Shown piece after piece: positions 36,273 through 45,437 of a DNA stretch of 64,000 nt. The position numbers were made by a program, and so were the translations under genes. Location of the stretch: NCBI GenBank assembly GCA_023665865.1, contig JAMPDC010000001.1, positions 2,364,021 through 2,428,020 of the forward strand. The letters run 5' to 3'. Position 1 is the first letter of the stretch, and each line of letters starts with the position of its first letter. A model generated the notes under the pieces. The model was not told the origin of the DNA. It saw only the letters and a list, made by a program, of their open reading frames with translations, and did no database searches. Origin of the DNA: Staphylococcus sp. (GTDB lineage Bacteria > Bacteroidota > Bacteroidia > Bacteroidales > Muribaculaceae).

Positions 36273-36959
36273 ATGAATAAAGACTTTAGAAATTTTGCAG
36301 TGCACCATTTGGGAATGAATGGTCTCGCACTCGATCAATATGCTGCCGCTTCGGCCCAGCAAATCACCTCTTCATACATCTCCCCGACCATCATTGAGGA
36401 ACGTCAGCTCAACGTGGCACAGATGGACGTGTTCTCACGCCTCATGATGGACCGTATCATATTCCTCAGCACTGACGTCAACGACTATACAGCCACTGTC
36501 GTACAAGGTCAGCTCCTCTACCTCGACTCTGTTGATCCCGGCAAAGATATCTCAATCTATCTCAATTCACCCGGCGGATCAGTCATCGCCGGTCTTGGAC
36601 TCTACGACACCATGCAGCATATCAAGAGCGATGTCTCGACAATATGTATCGGTATGGCTGCCTCTATGGCGGCGGTTCTTCTTGTGGCCGGTGCTAATGG
36701 CAAGCGCCTCGCGCTCCCCCATTCCCGCGTCATGATCCACCAGCCCCTTGGAGGTGTACAGGGCCAGGCTTCTGATATCGAGATCACGGCCCGCGAGATT
36801 CTCAAATATAAAGCCGAGCTCTACAAGATCATCGCTGACCACTCCGGAATGTCGCTTGAACGTATCGAGGCCGATGCCGACCGTGACTACTGGATGACAG
36901 CCGACGAAGCCAAGGAATATGGCATGATCGACCATGTTCTCCTCCCCGAAAAGAAATAA
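36273..36959 (+). CDS. clpP: ATP-dependent Clp protease proteolytic subunit
   Basis: ClpP forms the barrel-shaped protease core used by ClpX. The 228-residue protein contains the triad S131 (GMAASMAAV), H156 ([10 protein letters not shown]) and D205 (DADRDYW), with the same spacing as in E. coli. The N-terminal stretch before about residue 33 is longer than usual and may be a propeptide. It is followed 21 bases later by clpX. In many Bacteroidales I would expect tig directly upstream; here a SpoU methyltransferase gene takes that place. Confidence 0.97.
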   Translation: MNKDFRNFAVHHLGMNGLALDQYAAASAQQITSSYISPTIIEERQLNVAQMDVFSRLMMDRIIFLSTDVNDYTATVVQGQLLYLDSVDPGKDISIYLNSPGGSVIAGLGLYDTMQHIKSDVSTICIGMAASMAAVLLVAGANGKRLALPHSRVMIHQPLGGVQGQASDIEITAREILKYKAELYKIIADHSGMSLERIEADADRDYWMTADEAKEYGMIDHVLLPEKK

Positions 36960-36980
36960 TTTCACTCCCAAGGAAAGGAA

Positions 36981-38258
36981 ATGGCAAAAAAATCCAATTC
37001 AAACCAAGGAATCAAGTGCTCATTTTGCGGTAAGGAGCCATCTTACACCGACATACTTGTGCCGAGTCCGTTGGGCGACACTTATATTTGCAGCGAATGT
37101 GTCGAGCAGATTGAGGGTCTCCTGAAAGACTATTTCCAGGAAAACCCCTCGCTCAAACCAAAAGCCCAAAGCGCCAAGGCCGATGGCAACGCAAACGAAG
37201 CACAATCTGAAGAGAACCAGAAGCTGCCGACACCGATAGAGATCCGCGAATTTCTGGATCAATATGTGATCGGCCAGGAGGATGCAAAAAAGTATCTCTC
37301 AGTCGCGGTCTACAATCATTATAAGCGGCTTGCGCAGGACAAGGACGATATCGATATTGAAAAGAGCAATATCATCATGGTTGGCCCTACAGGCACCGGC
37401 AAAACCCTTCTTGCCAAAACCATAGCCCGTCAGCTCGATGTCCCCTTTGCGATTGTCGATGCCACCGTGCTCACAGAAGCCGGTTATGTCGGCGAAGACA
37501 TCGAGAGCCTTCTTGTCCGTCTACTTCAGGCCGCAGACTATGATGTTGCCAAGGCAGAGCGCGGCATTGTGTTTATCGACGAAATCGATAAAATCGCTCG
37601 CAAAGGAGATAATCCCTCGATCACCCGCGACGTTTCGGGCGAAGGAGTACAGCAAGGTCTCCTGAAACTGCTCGAAGGCTCTGTAGTTAACGTTCCGCCA
37701 AACGGCGGCCGCAAGCATCCGGAGCAAAAGATGATAGCTGTCGACACAAAGAACATCCTCTTCATCTGTGGAGGCGCCTTTGATGGAATTGAGCGCAAGA
37801 TAGCCCATCGACTCAACACACATGTGGTCGGTTTCACCGGTTCATCAGTCCGCTCGAAAGTAGACTCCGACAATTATCTGAAATACATAGCTCCGCAAGA
37901 TCTCAAATCCTTCGGACTTATACCGGAAATCATCGGCCGTCTGCCGGTGCTTGTCCACCTCGATCCCCTCGACCGCGAAGCTCTGCTGAGAGTTCTCACA
38001 GAACCCAAAAATGCCATTACGAAGCAGTATGAGAAACTCTTTGCAATGGACGGCGTCAAACTCATCTTCACTCCTGAGACACTTGAGTTTATAGTAGACA
38101 AAGCTATCGAATATAAGCTTGGCGCACGCGGACTCCGTACGATAGTCGAGACCATCATGATGGACCCTATGTATGAAACCCCGTCGACCGACATCAAGGA
38201 GCTGGTCATCGACCGCGCCTTTGCCGAAGAGAAAATCCGCAAAGCCTACATAGGCTGA
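36981..38258 (+). CDS. clpX: ATP-dependent Clp protease ATP-binding subunit ClpX
   Basis: ClpX unfolds substrates and feeds them to ClpP. The 425-residue protein has the N-terminal zinc domain (C13, C16, C37, C40), Walker A GPTGTGKT (135-142), Walker [12 protein letters not shown], the sensor region [13 protein letters not shown] and the C-terminal ARGLRTIVE arginine. A low-complexity acidic linker ([16 protein letters not shown]) joins the zinc domain to the AAA+ module. It is in an operon with clpP. Confidence 0.98.
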   Translation: MAKKSNSNQGIKCSFCGKEPSYTDILVPSPLGDTYICSECVEQIEGLLKDYFQENPSLKPKAQSAKADGNANEAQSEENQKLPTPIEIREFLDQYVIGQEDAKKYLSVAVYNHYKRLAQDKDDIDIEKSNIIMVGPTGTGKTLLAKTIARQLDVPFAIVDATVLTEAGYVGEDIESLLVRLLQAADYDVAKAERGIVFIDEIDKIARKGDNPSITRDVSGEGVQQGLLKLLEGSVVNVPPNGGRKHPEQKMIAVDTKNILFICGGAFDGIERKIAHRLNTHVVGFTGSSVRSKVDSDNYLKYIAPQDLKSFGLIPEIIGRLPVLVHLDPLDREALLRVLTEPKNAITKQYEKLFAMDGVKLIFTPETLEFIVDKAIEYKLGARGLRTIVETIMMDPMYETPSTDIKELVIDRAFAEEKIRKAYIG

Positions 38259-38319
38259 GCGGATGCTTCTCCGAAGCTAATCTCACATTTCACTCCTCCA
38301 CCAACCTGAAGCATATCCC

Positions 38320-40494
38320 ATGAATCAACGACTTCACGCCGCACTTAAAGAGCATTTTGGTTTCGACTCCTTCAAAGGAAACCAGGAAGCAATCATGAGC
38401 AGTCTCCTTGAAGGCAACGACGTTTTTGTCCTGATGCCCACAGGAGGCGGCAAATCACTCTGCTACCAACTGCCTGCCCTCATGATGGAAGGCACTGCAA
38501 TAGTGATTTCCCCACTGATCGCCTTAATGAAAAATCAAGTCGACGCCATGCGACATTTCAGCGAGGCCGACCATGTGGCCCACTTCCTGAACTCCTCGCT
38601 CAACCGCTCGGCAATCGACCAGGTCAAGGCCGACATATCTGCCGGACGCACCAAATTGCTCTACGTGGCCCCCGAATCGTTGACAAAAGAGGAAAACATT
38701 GAGTTTCTGAAGACGATATCCATCTCCTTCTATGCCGTCGATGAAGCCCACTGCATCTCGGAGTGGGGCCATGATTTCAGACCGGAATACCGCCGCATCC
38801 GGCCGATCATCAACGAGATCAACGTCCGTCCGATGATCGCCCTGACCGCGACCGCAACTCCAAAGGTGCAACACGACATACAGAAGAATCTCGGCATGCA
38901 GAATGCCCGGGTATTCAAGTCGTCATTCAACAGGGAAAACCTCTACTATGAGGTGAGACCGAAGACAAGCAATATCGACAAAGACATCATCAAATACATC
39001 AAAAGTCACCCCGGAAAATCAGGCATCATCTATTGCCTGAGCCGAAAAAAAGTAGAGGAACTCGCCGAGATGCTCATTGTCAACGACATCAAGGCTCTAC
39101 CCTACCATGCAGGCATGGACGGAGCGAGCAGAAGCGCCAATCAAGATGCGTTTCTGATGGAAAAAGTTGATGTGATTGTCGCAACGATTGCCTTCGGCAT
39201 GGGTATTGACAAACCCGATGTGAGATTTGTGATACATTATGATATGCCTAAGTCGCTCGAAGGTTACTACCAGGAGACCGGACGTGCCGGACGTGACGGA
39301 GGTGAAGGCCAGTGCATCACCTTCTATGCGGCCAAAGACCTGCAAAAAATGGAGAAATTCATGCAAGGTAAGCCCCTTGCTGAGCAGGAAATCGGACGCC
39401 AGCTTCTCCTTGAAACCCAAAGCTACGCTGAGGCAAGCAGTTGCCGCCGCCGCTCTTTACTTTTCTACTTCGGCGAAGAGTATGGCCAGGACAACTGTCA
39501 GAACTGTGATAATTGCATTAATCCAAAGAAGAAAGTGGAAGCTAAAGATGATTTATGTGCAGTGCTGGAAACAGTCATTGCTCTTAAAGAAAAGTTCAAG
39601 GCCGATCATGTGACAGACGTATTGCTCGGCCGAGCTACATCAGATGTAAAATCATACGAACACGACCAACTCGAAGTGTTCGGTTGCGAGCAAGGTGCCG
39701 ACGATAAGCTCATCAGCGCCGTAATCCGCCAGGCCATTCTCGGCGGGTACCTCGAACGCGACATTGAAAACTACGGATTGCTCCGTGTCACCGCTAAAGG
39801 AAAGAAATTCTTATCAAAGCCGGAATCATTCAAGGTCATCGAAGACTCCGATTTCTCGGAAGAACCAGAACCGGAAATGATGAAAAGCTCAGGATCATGC
39901 GCGGCTGACGACGAACTCTTCAGCATCCTCAAGGACTTACGCAAAAAAATAGCCAAACACCTCGGCCTTCCGCCCTACGTCATCTTTCAGGATCCTTCGC
40001 TCGAGGCCATGGCCACAACATATCCAATCTCCATCGAGGAGCTTCAGAACATCCCCGGAGTAGGTGCAGGTAAAGCCAAACGCTATGGCGAAGATTTCGT
40101 AAAGGTCATCAAGCGCCATGTCGAGGACAACGAAATAGATCGTCCGGAGGATTTGCGCGTCAGAAGCGTGCCGAGCCGAAATTCAACCAAACTATTCATT
40201 ATCCAGGCTGTAGACCGCAAGATTCCCCTTCCTGAAATAGCCAAAGCCAAGGGGCTTGAATTCGGAGAATTGCTCGACCGTATCGAGGCGATCGTATATT
40301 CAGGCACTAAGATAAATATCAACTATTACATTGATGAGATAATGGACGAGGATTCACAGGACGAGCTCTTTGATTTCTTCAAGGAGTGTCAGACCGACGA
40401 TCTCAACGAAGCATACCGTGAGCTTGGTGAAGACTACACGGAAGATGAGATCCGTCTCCTCCGCATCAAGTTCCTCTCGGAAATGGGCAACTAA
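38320..40494 (+). CDS. recQ: ATP-dependent DNA helicase RecQ
   Basis: RecQ is a 3'-5' helicase for recombination and repair. The 724-residue protein has Walker A GGGKS (K45), the DEAH box (141-144), the SF2 C-terminal domain with the ATGMG-like GMGIDKPDVRFVIHYD, a zinc-binding segment with cysteines in EYGQDNCQNCDNC, a winged helix (RQC), and an HRDC-like domain (about 545-620, ending with the hairpin IPGVGAGKAKRYG). An acidic C-terminal tail of about 70 residues (DEDSQDELFDFF) goes beyond the E. coli protein. It lies 61 bases after clpX. Confidence 0.96.
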   Translation: MNQRLHAALKEHFGFDSFKGNQEAIMSSLLEGNDVFVLMPTGGGKSLCYQLPALMMEGTAIVISPLIALMKNQVDAMRHFSEADHVAHFLNSSLNRSAIDQVKADISAGRTKLLYVAPESLTKEENIEFLKTISISFYAVDEAHCISEWGHDFRPEYRRIRPIINEINVRPMIALTATATPKVQHDIQKNLGMQNARVFKSSFNRENLYYEVRPKTSNIDKDIIKYIKSHPGKSGIIYCLSRKKVEELAEMLIVNDIKALPYHAGMDGASRSANQDAFLMEKVDVIVATIAFGMGIDKPDVRFVIHYDMPKSLEGYYQETGRAGRDGGEGQCITFYAAKDLQKMEKFMQGKPLAEQEIGRQLLLETQSYAEASSCRRRSLLFYFGEEYGQDNCQNCDNCINPKKKVEAKDDLCAVLETVIALKEKFKADHVTDVLLGRATSDVKSYEHDQLEVFGCEQGADDKLISAVIRQAILGGYLERDIENYGLLRVTAKGKKFLSKPESFKVIEDSDFSEEPEPEMMKSSGSCAADDELFSILKDLRKKIAKHLGLPPYVIFQDPSLEAMATTYPISIEELQNIPGVGAGKAKRYGEDFVKVIKRHVEDNEIDRPEDLRVRSVPSRNSTKLFIIQAVDRKIPLPEIAKAKGLEFGELLDRIEAIVYSGTKININYYIDEIMDEDSQDELFDFFKECQTDDLNEAYRELGEDYTEDEIRLLRIKFLSEMGN

Positions 40495-40517
40495 TCTTAT
40501 CCACACGACAAAAAGAA

Positions 40518-41177
40518 ATGGGAAAGGTCATTGATTACAGGGACGTCGAGCTACACCGACAGGACTTGATTGCCCTCAAACACGTCAACCTATCGGTTTC
40601 CGAGGGTGAATTTGTCTATCTTATCGGCAAAGTAGGCAGTGGTAAATCAAGTCTGCTGAAGTCGCTTTATGCTGATATTCCTATTGCAGATGGACATGCC
40701 ACCGTGCTTGACTATGACCTCAACACCATCCGTCGGAAAGAAATTCCCTATCTCAGACGCGAGATAGGCATCGTCTTTCAGGACTTCCAACTCCTCACCG
40801 ACCGCAGCGCATATGCAAATCTCCGCTTTGTCCTTGAAGCCACCGGCTGGAAAGACAAAGAGGAGATTGAAAAGCGCATCGAGGAAGTGTTGAAAGGTGT
40901 CGGGATGCTCAACAAGAGCTATAAGAATCCTCATGAACTCTCCGGAGGCGAGCAGCAACGCATCGTCATCGCCCGAGCGCTTCTCAACCATCCACGCATC
41001 GTGCTCGCCGACGAACCTACCGGCAATCTTGATCCGGCAACAGGCGAAGCTATCGTAAGCCGTCTGCACGAGATAGCTAAAAATGGTACGACTGTCATCA
41101 TGGCCACCCACAACATGGCACTCGTGGAGCAGTTCCCGGCACGTGTGCTCACTTGCGAGAACCGCACCATCGTGTAA
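40518..41177 (+). CDS. ftsE: cell-division ABC transporter ATPase FtsE
   Basis: FtsE is the ATPase of the FtsEX complex that activates peptidoglycan hydrolases during division. The 219-residue protein shows Walker A GKVGSGKS (37-44), the Q loop IVFQDFQLL, the signature LSGGEQQRI, Walker B IVLADEPTGNLD and the H loop THNM. No ftsX is adjacent; in Bacteroidetes ftsX commonly lies elsewhere. The assignment over a LolD-type or other MacB-like ATPase rests on the short length and overall FtsE-like pattern. It lies 23 bases after recQ. Confidence 0.82.
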   Translation: MGKVIDYRDVELHRQDLIALKHVNLSVSEGEFVYLIGKVGSGKSSLLKSLYADIPIADGHATVLDYDLNTIRRKEIPYLRREIGIVFQDFQLLTDRSAYANLRFVLEATGWKDKEEIEKRIEEVLKGVGMLNKSYKNPHELSGGEQQRIVIARALLNHPRIVLADEPTGNLDPATGEAIVSRLHEIAKNGTTVIMATHNMALVEQFPARVLTCENRTIV

Positions 41178-41205
41178 AACCAATCATCGCGGGAAGGTGT
41201 TATAA

Positions 41206-41227
41206 ATAGTGAAATCCGTTTCACTAT
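41206..41227. repeat. perfect 9-bp palindrome before the NADH dehydrogenase gene
   Basis: ATAGTGAAA (41206-41214), a 4-base spacer TCCG, then TTTCACTAT (41219-41227). No T-run follows, so it is more like an operator or a leader hairpin than a terminator. It ends 17 bases before the chosen ndh start. Confidence 0.55.
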
Positions 41228-41244
41228 TCTATCGCATCCCTATC

Positions 41245-42531
41245 ATGTCATCAAAAGAAAAAATCGTAGTGCTCGGCGGAGGTTTCGCCGGGCTTAATTT
41301 TGTCAAGCACATTGACAAATCAAAATATGATGTCGCGCTTGTCGACAAACACAACTACCACGCCTTTCCCCCTCTTTTCTACCAGGTTGCATCCTCAGAG
41401 CTCGACCCGACAAGCATCTGCTTCCCATTCCGGCGCGAACTGCGTAAGAAAGGAGTTAAAGGTACCGATTTCCATATAGGCGAAGTCAAGGCTGTCGATG
41501 TAGAGAAGAAATGTATCATCACAAACTACGAAACCATTCCATACGACAAACTTGTCATAGCCCTCGGTACGACCAACAATTTCTTCGGCAACCCAAAGCT
41601 AATAGAGGATGTCTACACCCTGAAGTCGACCGATGAGGCGATCAGAATCCGCAATGAGATACTTTTCCGTTGCGAACGTGCAGCCGTCGAACCTGATGCA
41701 GACAAGCGGAGACGCATGTTAAGTTTTGTTGTGATCGGAGGAGGACCGGCCGGAGTAGAAATAGCCGGTGCCATAGGCGAACTGAAACGCTACATCTTAC
41801 GTCGTGACTATCCTGAGATCCCAGTCGATGATCTCAGCATCACTATTGTCGAAGGCAGTAACCGGCTGCTCGGCACCATGAGCGACGAAGCCTCGGAGAC
41901 TGCACACCGCGACTTGAAACAGCTGATGGTCAACATCTCTCTCGGTCGCCTCATGAAAACTTATTCCGATAATATCATAACCCTCGACGACGGCTCCACC
42001 ATTTATAGCGAGATGGTGATATGGACAGCCGGAGTGACAGGCTGTCCGATTGAATTTATCGGCACTGACTACAAAGCGGGGCGCGGAGCCAGGTTCACTA
42101 CCGATAGATACTGCCATGTCGACGGACTTGAGGATATTTACGCCATCGGCGATATCAATCTGATGACGACCGATAAATTTCCGCACGGTCTTCCCCAGCT
42201 TGCTCAGGTGGCTATCCAACAAGGCAATTTCCTTGCCAAATGTTTCAACAAAAGGAGTTTCGACAGGCCATTCTCTTACAAAGACAAGGGAGCTATGGCC
42301 ACAATCGGGCGAAACCGCGCAGTTGCCGATCTGCACAAGATACATCTCAACGGCTTCGTAGCATGGTTGGCATGGATGTTTATCCATCTCATCTCACTAC
42401 TCGGAATGCGCAGCAAGATGAGTGTCCTTCTAAGTTGGATATGGGCCTATTTCAGCTACAATACCGCTCTCCGGCTCCTCCTCTTCGGTGCCCCTTATCC
42501 GAAGCGTGGACGAATGTGGGACAGAGGATGA
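41245..42531 (+). CDS. ndh: type II NADH:quinone oxidoreductase
   Basis: NDH-2 is a monotopic flavoenzyme that passes electrons from NADH to quinone without pumping protons. The 428-residue product has the FAD motif VVLGGGFAGLNFVKHI at the N-terminus, the NADH motif VVIGGGPAGVEIAGA and the second FAD motif YAIGDINLM. Near the C-terminus come the quinone-site QLAQVAIQQG and an amphipathic membrane-binding section (about 365-415). A frame reaching to 41209 would start with a GTG inside the palindrome, so the ATG at 41245 is preferred. Confidence 0.93.
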   Translation: MSSKEKIVVLGGGFAGLNFVKHIDKSKYDVALVDKHNYHAFPPLFYQVASSELDPTSICFPFRRELRKKGVKGTDFHIGEVKAVDVEKKCIITNYETIPYDKLVIALGTTNNFFGNPKLIEDVYTLKSTDEAIRIRNEILFRCERAAVEPDADKRRRMLSFVVIGGGPAGVEIAGAIGELKRYILRRDYPEIPVDDLSITIVEGSNRLLGTMSDEASETAHRDLKQLMVNISLGRLMKTYSDNIITLDDGSTIYSEMVIWTAGVTGCPIEFIGTDYKAGRGARFTTDRYCHVDGLEDIYAIGDINLMTTDKFPHGLPQLAQVAIQQGNFLAKCFNKRSFDRPFSYKDKGAMATIGRNRAVADLHKIHLNGFVAWLAWMFIHLISLLGMRSKMSVLLSWIWAYFSYNTALRLLLFGAPYPKRGRMWDRG

Positions 42532-42702
42532 GATACGTATAGACAATACGTAGATAAACTATTAACGCGACTATGACAAGTGAACGTCCATTACACGCGA
42601 TGCGTGAGCGATGCTGATATGGACTATCTGAAAAAGTTTGGAATCGGAGAGACAAAGATCGGCAAAGATTGGCAAATATTTCGGGAATTCGCATTTTTAT
42701 TG

Positions 42703-42710
42703 TAATTTTG
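42703..42710 (+). promoter_or_regulatory. argS promoter -7 box
   Basis: TAATTTTG matches TAnnTTTG, with a near -33 element TTTC at 42679-42682 (20 bases upstream). It predicts a start near 42717 and an argS leader of about 100 bases. The rest of the gap from 42532 holds no recognisable gene. Confidence 0.6.
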
Positions 42711-42720
42711 TATCTTGAAG

Positions 42721-42758
42721 AGATAGGTATTTCCGCAGTTACGGCAGACCTGTCTTTT
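42721..42758 (+). promoter_or_regulatory. terminator-like hairpin in the argS leader (attenuator candidate)
   Basis: AGATAGGT (42721-42728) pairs with ACCTGTCT (42748-42755) with one G-U pair, around an inner CCG-N6-CGG stem, followed by TTTT. It begins within a few bases of the predicted transcript start and lies 60 bases before the argS ATG. Confidence 0.4.
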
Positions 42759-42817
42759 AAAGATATAATCATCATGTAATTGTTTTATTCACTAAAAGAT
42801 AAAATAACCGCAATAAA

Positions 42818-44605
42818 ATGTCTATTGATAACATCATCGCGCAAGCCGTATCGAAAGCTGTCAAGGAGCTTTATGGAATTGACACACCCGCCGAGAGTAT
42901 TGTCCCCCAAGCGACCCGCAAGGAATTTGAGGGAAATCTCACCGTTGTCGTTTTCCCTTGGGTAAAGGCTGCACGCAAGGCCCCCGATGCCGTCGGCAAA
43001 GAGATCGGCGAATGGCTCGAGGCCAACGAAGAGGCTGTTGAGAAATTTAATGTTGTCAAAGGGTTTCTCAACATCACTGTGGCGCCTAAATTCTGGAACT
43101 CCGTCCTCAGCCACATAGCCGGGACTACGGACTACGGATTGAAAGCAGCCGATGAAAATTCGCCGCTCGTCATGGTGGAATATTCATCGCCAAACACAAA
43201 CAAACCGCTTCACCTTGGCCATATCCGCAACAACCTGCTCGGATTCAGTCTTTCGGAGATACTCAAAGCCTGTGGCAACAAGGTCGTGAAGACAAATATT
43301 GTCAACGACCGTGGAATCCATATATGCAAATCAATGCTCGCATGGCAGAAATGGGGCGATGGTGTCACACCTGAATCTGCCGGAAAGAAGGGTGACCATC
43401 TCATCGGAGATTTCTATGTGCTTTTCGACAAGCACTACAAAGCAGAAGTCAAGGCTCTCGAAGAGCAAGGCATGACCAAAGAAGAAGCCGAGGCTGCCTC
43501 TCCTCTCATGAAAGAGGCCAGGGCCATGCTCGTGAAATGGGAACAGAAAGATCCCGATATCCGTGCCCTCTGGGAGCGCATGAACTCATGGGTATATGCC
43601 GGTTTCGACGAGACCTACAAGCGCATGGGTGTAGACTTTGATAAAATCTACTATGAGAGCGAGACATATCTTGAAGGCAAAGGCAAAGTGCTCGAAGGTC
43701 TGGAAGCAGGCAAAATGTATCGCAAGGAGGATGGCTCCGTATGGGCCGATCTTACCGGCGAAGGACTTGACCACAAACTTCTGCTCCGCAGCGACGGCAC
43801 TTCAGTTTACATGACTCAGGATATCGGCACTGCCAAGCTCCGTTACGAAGACTTCCCTATCGACAAGATGATCTATGTCGTCGGAAATGAACAGAACTAC
43901 CACTTCCAGGTGCTTTCAATCCTCCTCGACCGTCTCGGATTCAAGTGGGGCAAGGACCTTGTGCACTTCTCCTACGGTATGGTTGAGCTCCCCGAAGGAA
44001 AAATGAAATCAAGAGAAGGCACTGTAGTTGATGCCGATGATCTCATGGACGATATGGTAGCTACAGCACGTTCTGTATCGGCTGAACTCGGTAAGCTCGA
44101 TGGCCTGACCGACGAGGAAGTGTCACGCATCTCTGAAATGGTAGGTCTTGGTGCGTTGAAATATTTCCTTCTCAAAGTAGATCCACGTAAGAATATCACC
44201 TTCAATCCAAAGGAATCCATTGACTTCAATGGAAACACCGGCCCCTTCATCCAATACACCTACGCCAGAATCTGCTCTGTGCTCCGCAAAGCAGAAGAAG
44301 AGGGCATGAAAATATCAGGCTATGCAGACGTGACACCCGGTGAGCGGGAGATCACTCTCATCCAAGCGCTTGCCGACTTCCCCTCTGTAATCATGGCAGC
44401 CGGACAAAGCTATAGCCCGGCCCTCATAGCCAACTATGTCTATGATTTGGTCAAGTGCTACAACCAATTCTATCACGACTGCTCAATCCTCAAAGAGAGC
44501 GATGAGGCAGTCCGTTCCCTCCGTCTCGAACTCAGCCGCCAGACAGCCAGAGTCGTTAAAACCGGCATGGCACTTCTTGGCATTGAAGTTCCCGAGCGAA
44601 TGTAG
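42818..44605 (+). CDS. argS: arginyl-tRNA synthetase
   Basis: ArgRS charges tRNA-Arg. The 595-residue class I enzyme has an N-terminal Add-1 domain (about 1-110, with RKEFEGNLTVVVFP), the HIGH motif as H132-L-G-H135 in NKPLHLGHIRNN, the VVNDRG-like TNIVNDRGIHICK, the KMSKS-equivalent KMKSREG (395-401) and a C-terminal anticodon-binding helical domain. It is preceded by a consensus promoter and a structured leader. Confidence 0.97.
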   Translation: MSIDNIIAQAVSKAVKELYGIDTPAESIVPQATRKEFEGNLTVVVFPWVKAARKAPDAVGKEIGEWLEANEEAVEKFNVVKGFLNITVAPKFWNSVLSHIAGTTDYGLKAADENSPLVMVEYSSPNTNKPLHLGHIRNNLLGFSLSEILKACGNKVVKTNIVNDRGIHICKSMLAWQKWGDGVTPESAGKKGDHLIGDFYVLFDKHYKAEVKALEEQGMTKEEAEAASPLMKEARAMLVKWEQKDPDIRALWERMNSWVYAGFDETYKRMGVDFDKIYYESETYLEGKGKVLEGLEAGKMYRKEDGSVWADLTGEGLDHKLLLRSDGTSVYMTQDIGTAKLRYEDFPIDKMIYVVGNEQNYHFQVLSILLDRLGFKWGKDLVHFSYGMVELPEGKMKSREGTVVDADDLMDDMVATARSVSAELGKLDGLTDEEVSRISEMVGLGALKYFLLKVDPRKNITFNPKESIDFNGNTGPFIQYTYARICSVLRKAEEEGMKISGYADVTPGEREITLIQALADFPSVIMAAGQSYSPALIANYVYDLVKCYNQFYHDCSILKESDEAVRSLRLELSRQTARVVKTGMALLGIEVPERM

Positions 44606-44653
44606 TATTATTTATTAATCCACACACAAACAAAAAACACATACGACACAACT

Positions 44654-45397
44654 ATGAGTTACAATCAGCAAACCCCTCCCCCCTATTATGGCGGAGATGA
44701 CCGTTACAATGGCTATCGTGCTTCTGCGCAGCAGATCGCTGCCACCACTACGTCGGTGATGAAGCGCGTCTACTTCAAGATGTTCATCGGACTTCTTGTC
44801 ACTGCTTTCGTTTCATTGTTCTGCTCGACCTCTCTCAGCTATATGACCTTCATGGCAACCCACAGCTGGTTTTACTGGGGCCTTTTCATAGCTGAAATCC
44901 TTCTCGTGCTTGGCCTGTCGACAAAGATTGACAAAATGACCTCGACTACTGCCACGCTGCTTTTCTTTGTATTTGCTGCAGTCAACGGTATGGCACTCGC
45001 GCCGATCTTCCTTGTCTATACAGCGACTTCAATCGCTAAGACATTCTTCATCTGTGCAGGCACATTCGGCGCAATGAGTATCTATGGCTATTTCACAACC
45101 CAGGATCTCACAAAATGGGGCAACTTCCTCTTCTATGCCCTCATAGGCCTTATCATCGCCTCGGTTGTCAATATGTTTACCAAGAGTTCGGGACTTGACT
45201 GGATCATATCTATCGCCGGAGTTCTTATCTTTGTAGGTCTTACAGCATGGGACACTCAGAAAATCAAGCAGATGGCACTCGTTACCCCGGCATCTTTCGC
45301 AGGGCATCTCGCCACTATCGGCGCGCTTTCGCTCTATCTTGATTTCATAAACCTCTTCCTCTATCTTCTCCGTTTCTTTGGAAGCCAGAGAGATTAA
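44654..45397 (+). CDS. Bax inhibitor-1/YccA family membrane protein
   Basis: The 247-residue integral membrane protein has a cytoplasmic Gln/Pro/Tyr-rich N-terminus (about 1-40) and seven hydrophobic helices (about 42-245). The conserved family segments are NGMALAPIFLVYT and the last helix LYLDFINLFLYLLRFFG with its embedded aspartate. Family members behave as pH-sensitive calcium leak channels or as FtsH modulators, but the role in Bacteroidetes is not established. It lies about 50 bases after argS and 40 before the dehydrogenase gene. Confidence 0.93.
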   Translation: MSYNQQTPPPYYGGDDRYNGYRASAQQIAATTTSVMKRVYFKMFIGLLVTAFVSLFCSTSLSYMTFMATHSWFYWGLFIAEILLVLGLSTKIDKMTSTTATLLFFVFAAVNGMALAPIFLVYTATSIAKTFFICAGTFGAMSIYGYFTTQDLTKWGNFLFYALIGLIIASVVNMFTKSSGLDWIISIAGVLIFVGLTAWDTQKIKQMALVTPASFAGHLATIGALSLYLDFINLFLYLLRFFGSQRD

Positions 45398-45437
45398 TAC
45401 CATCATTCAATTCTAATAATTATCTTACACTATAAAA

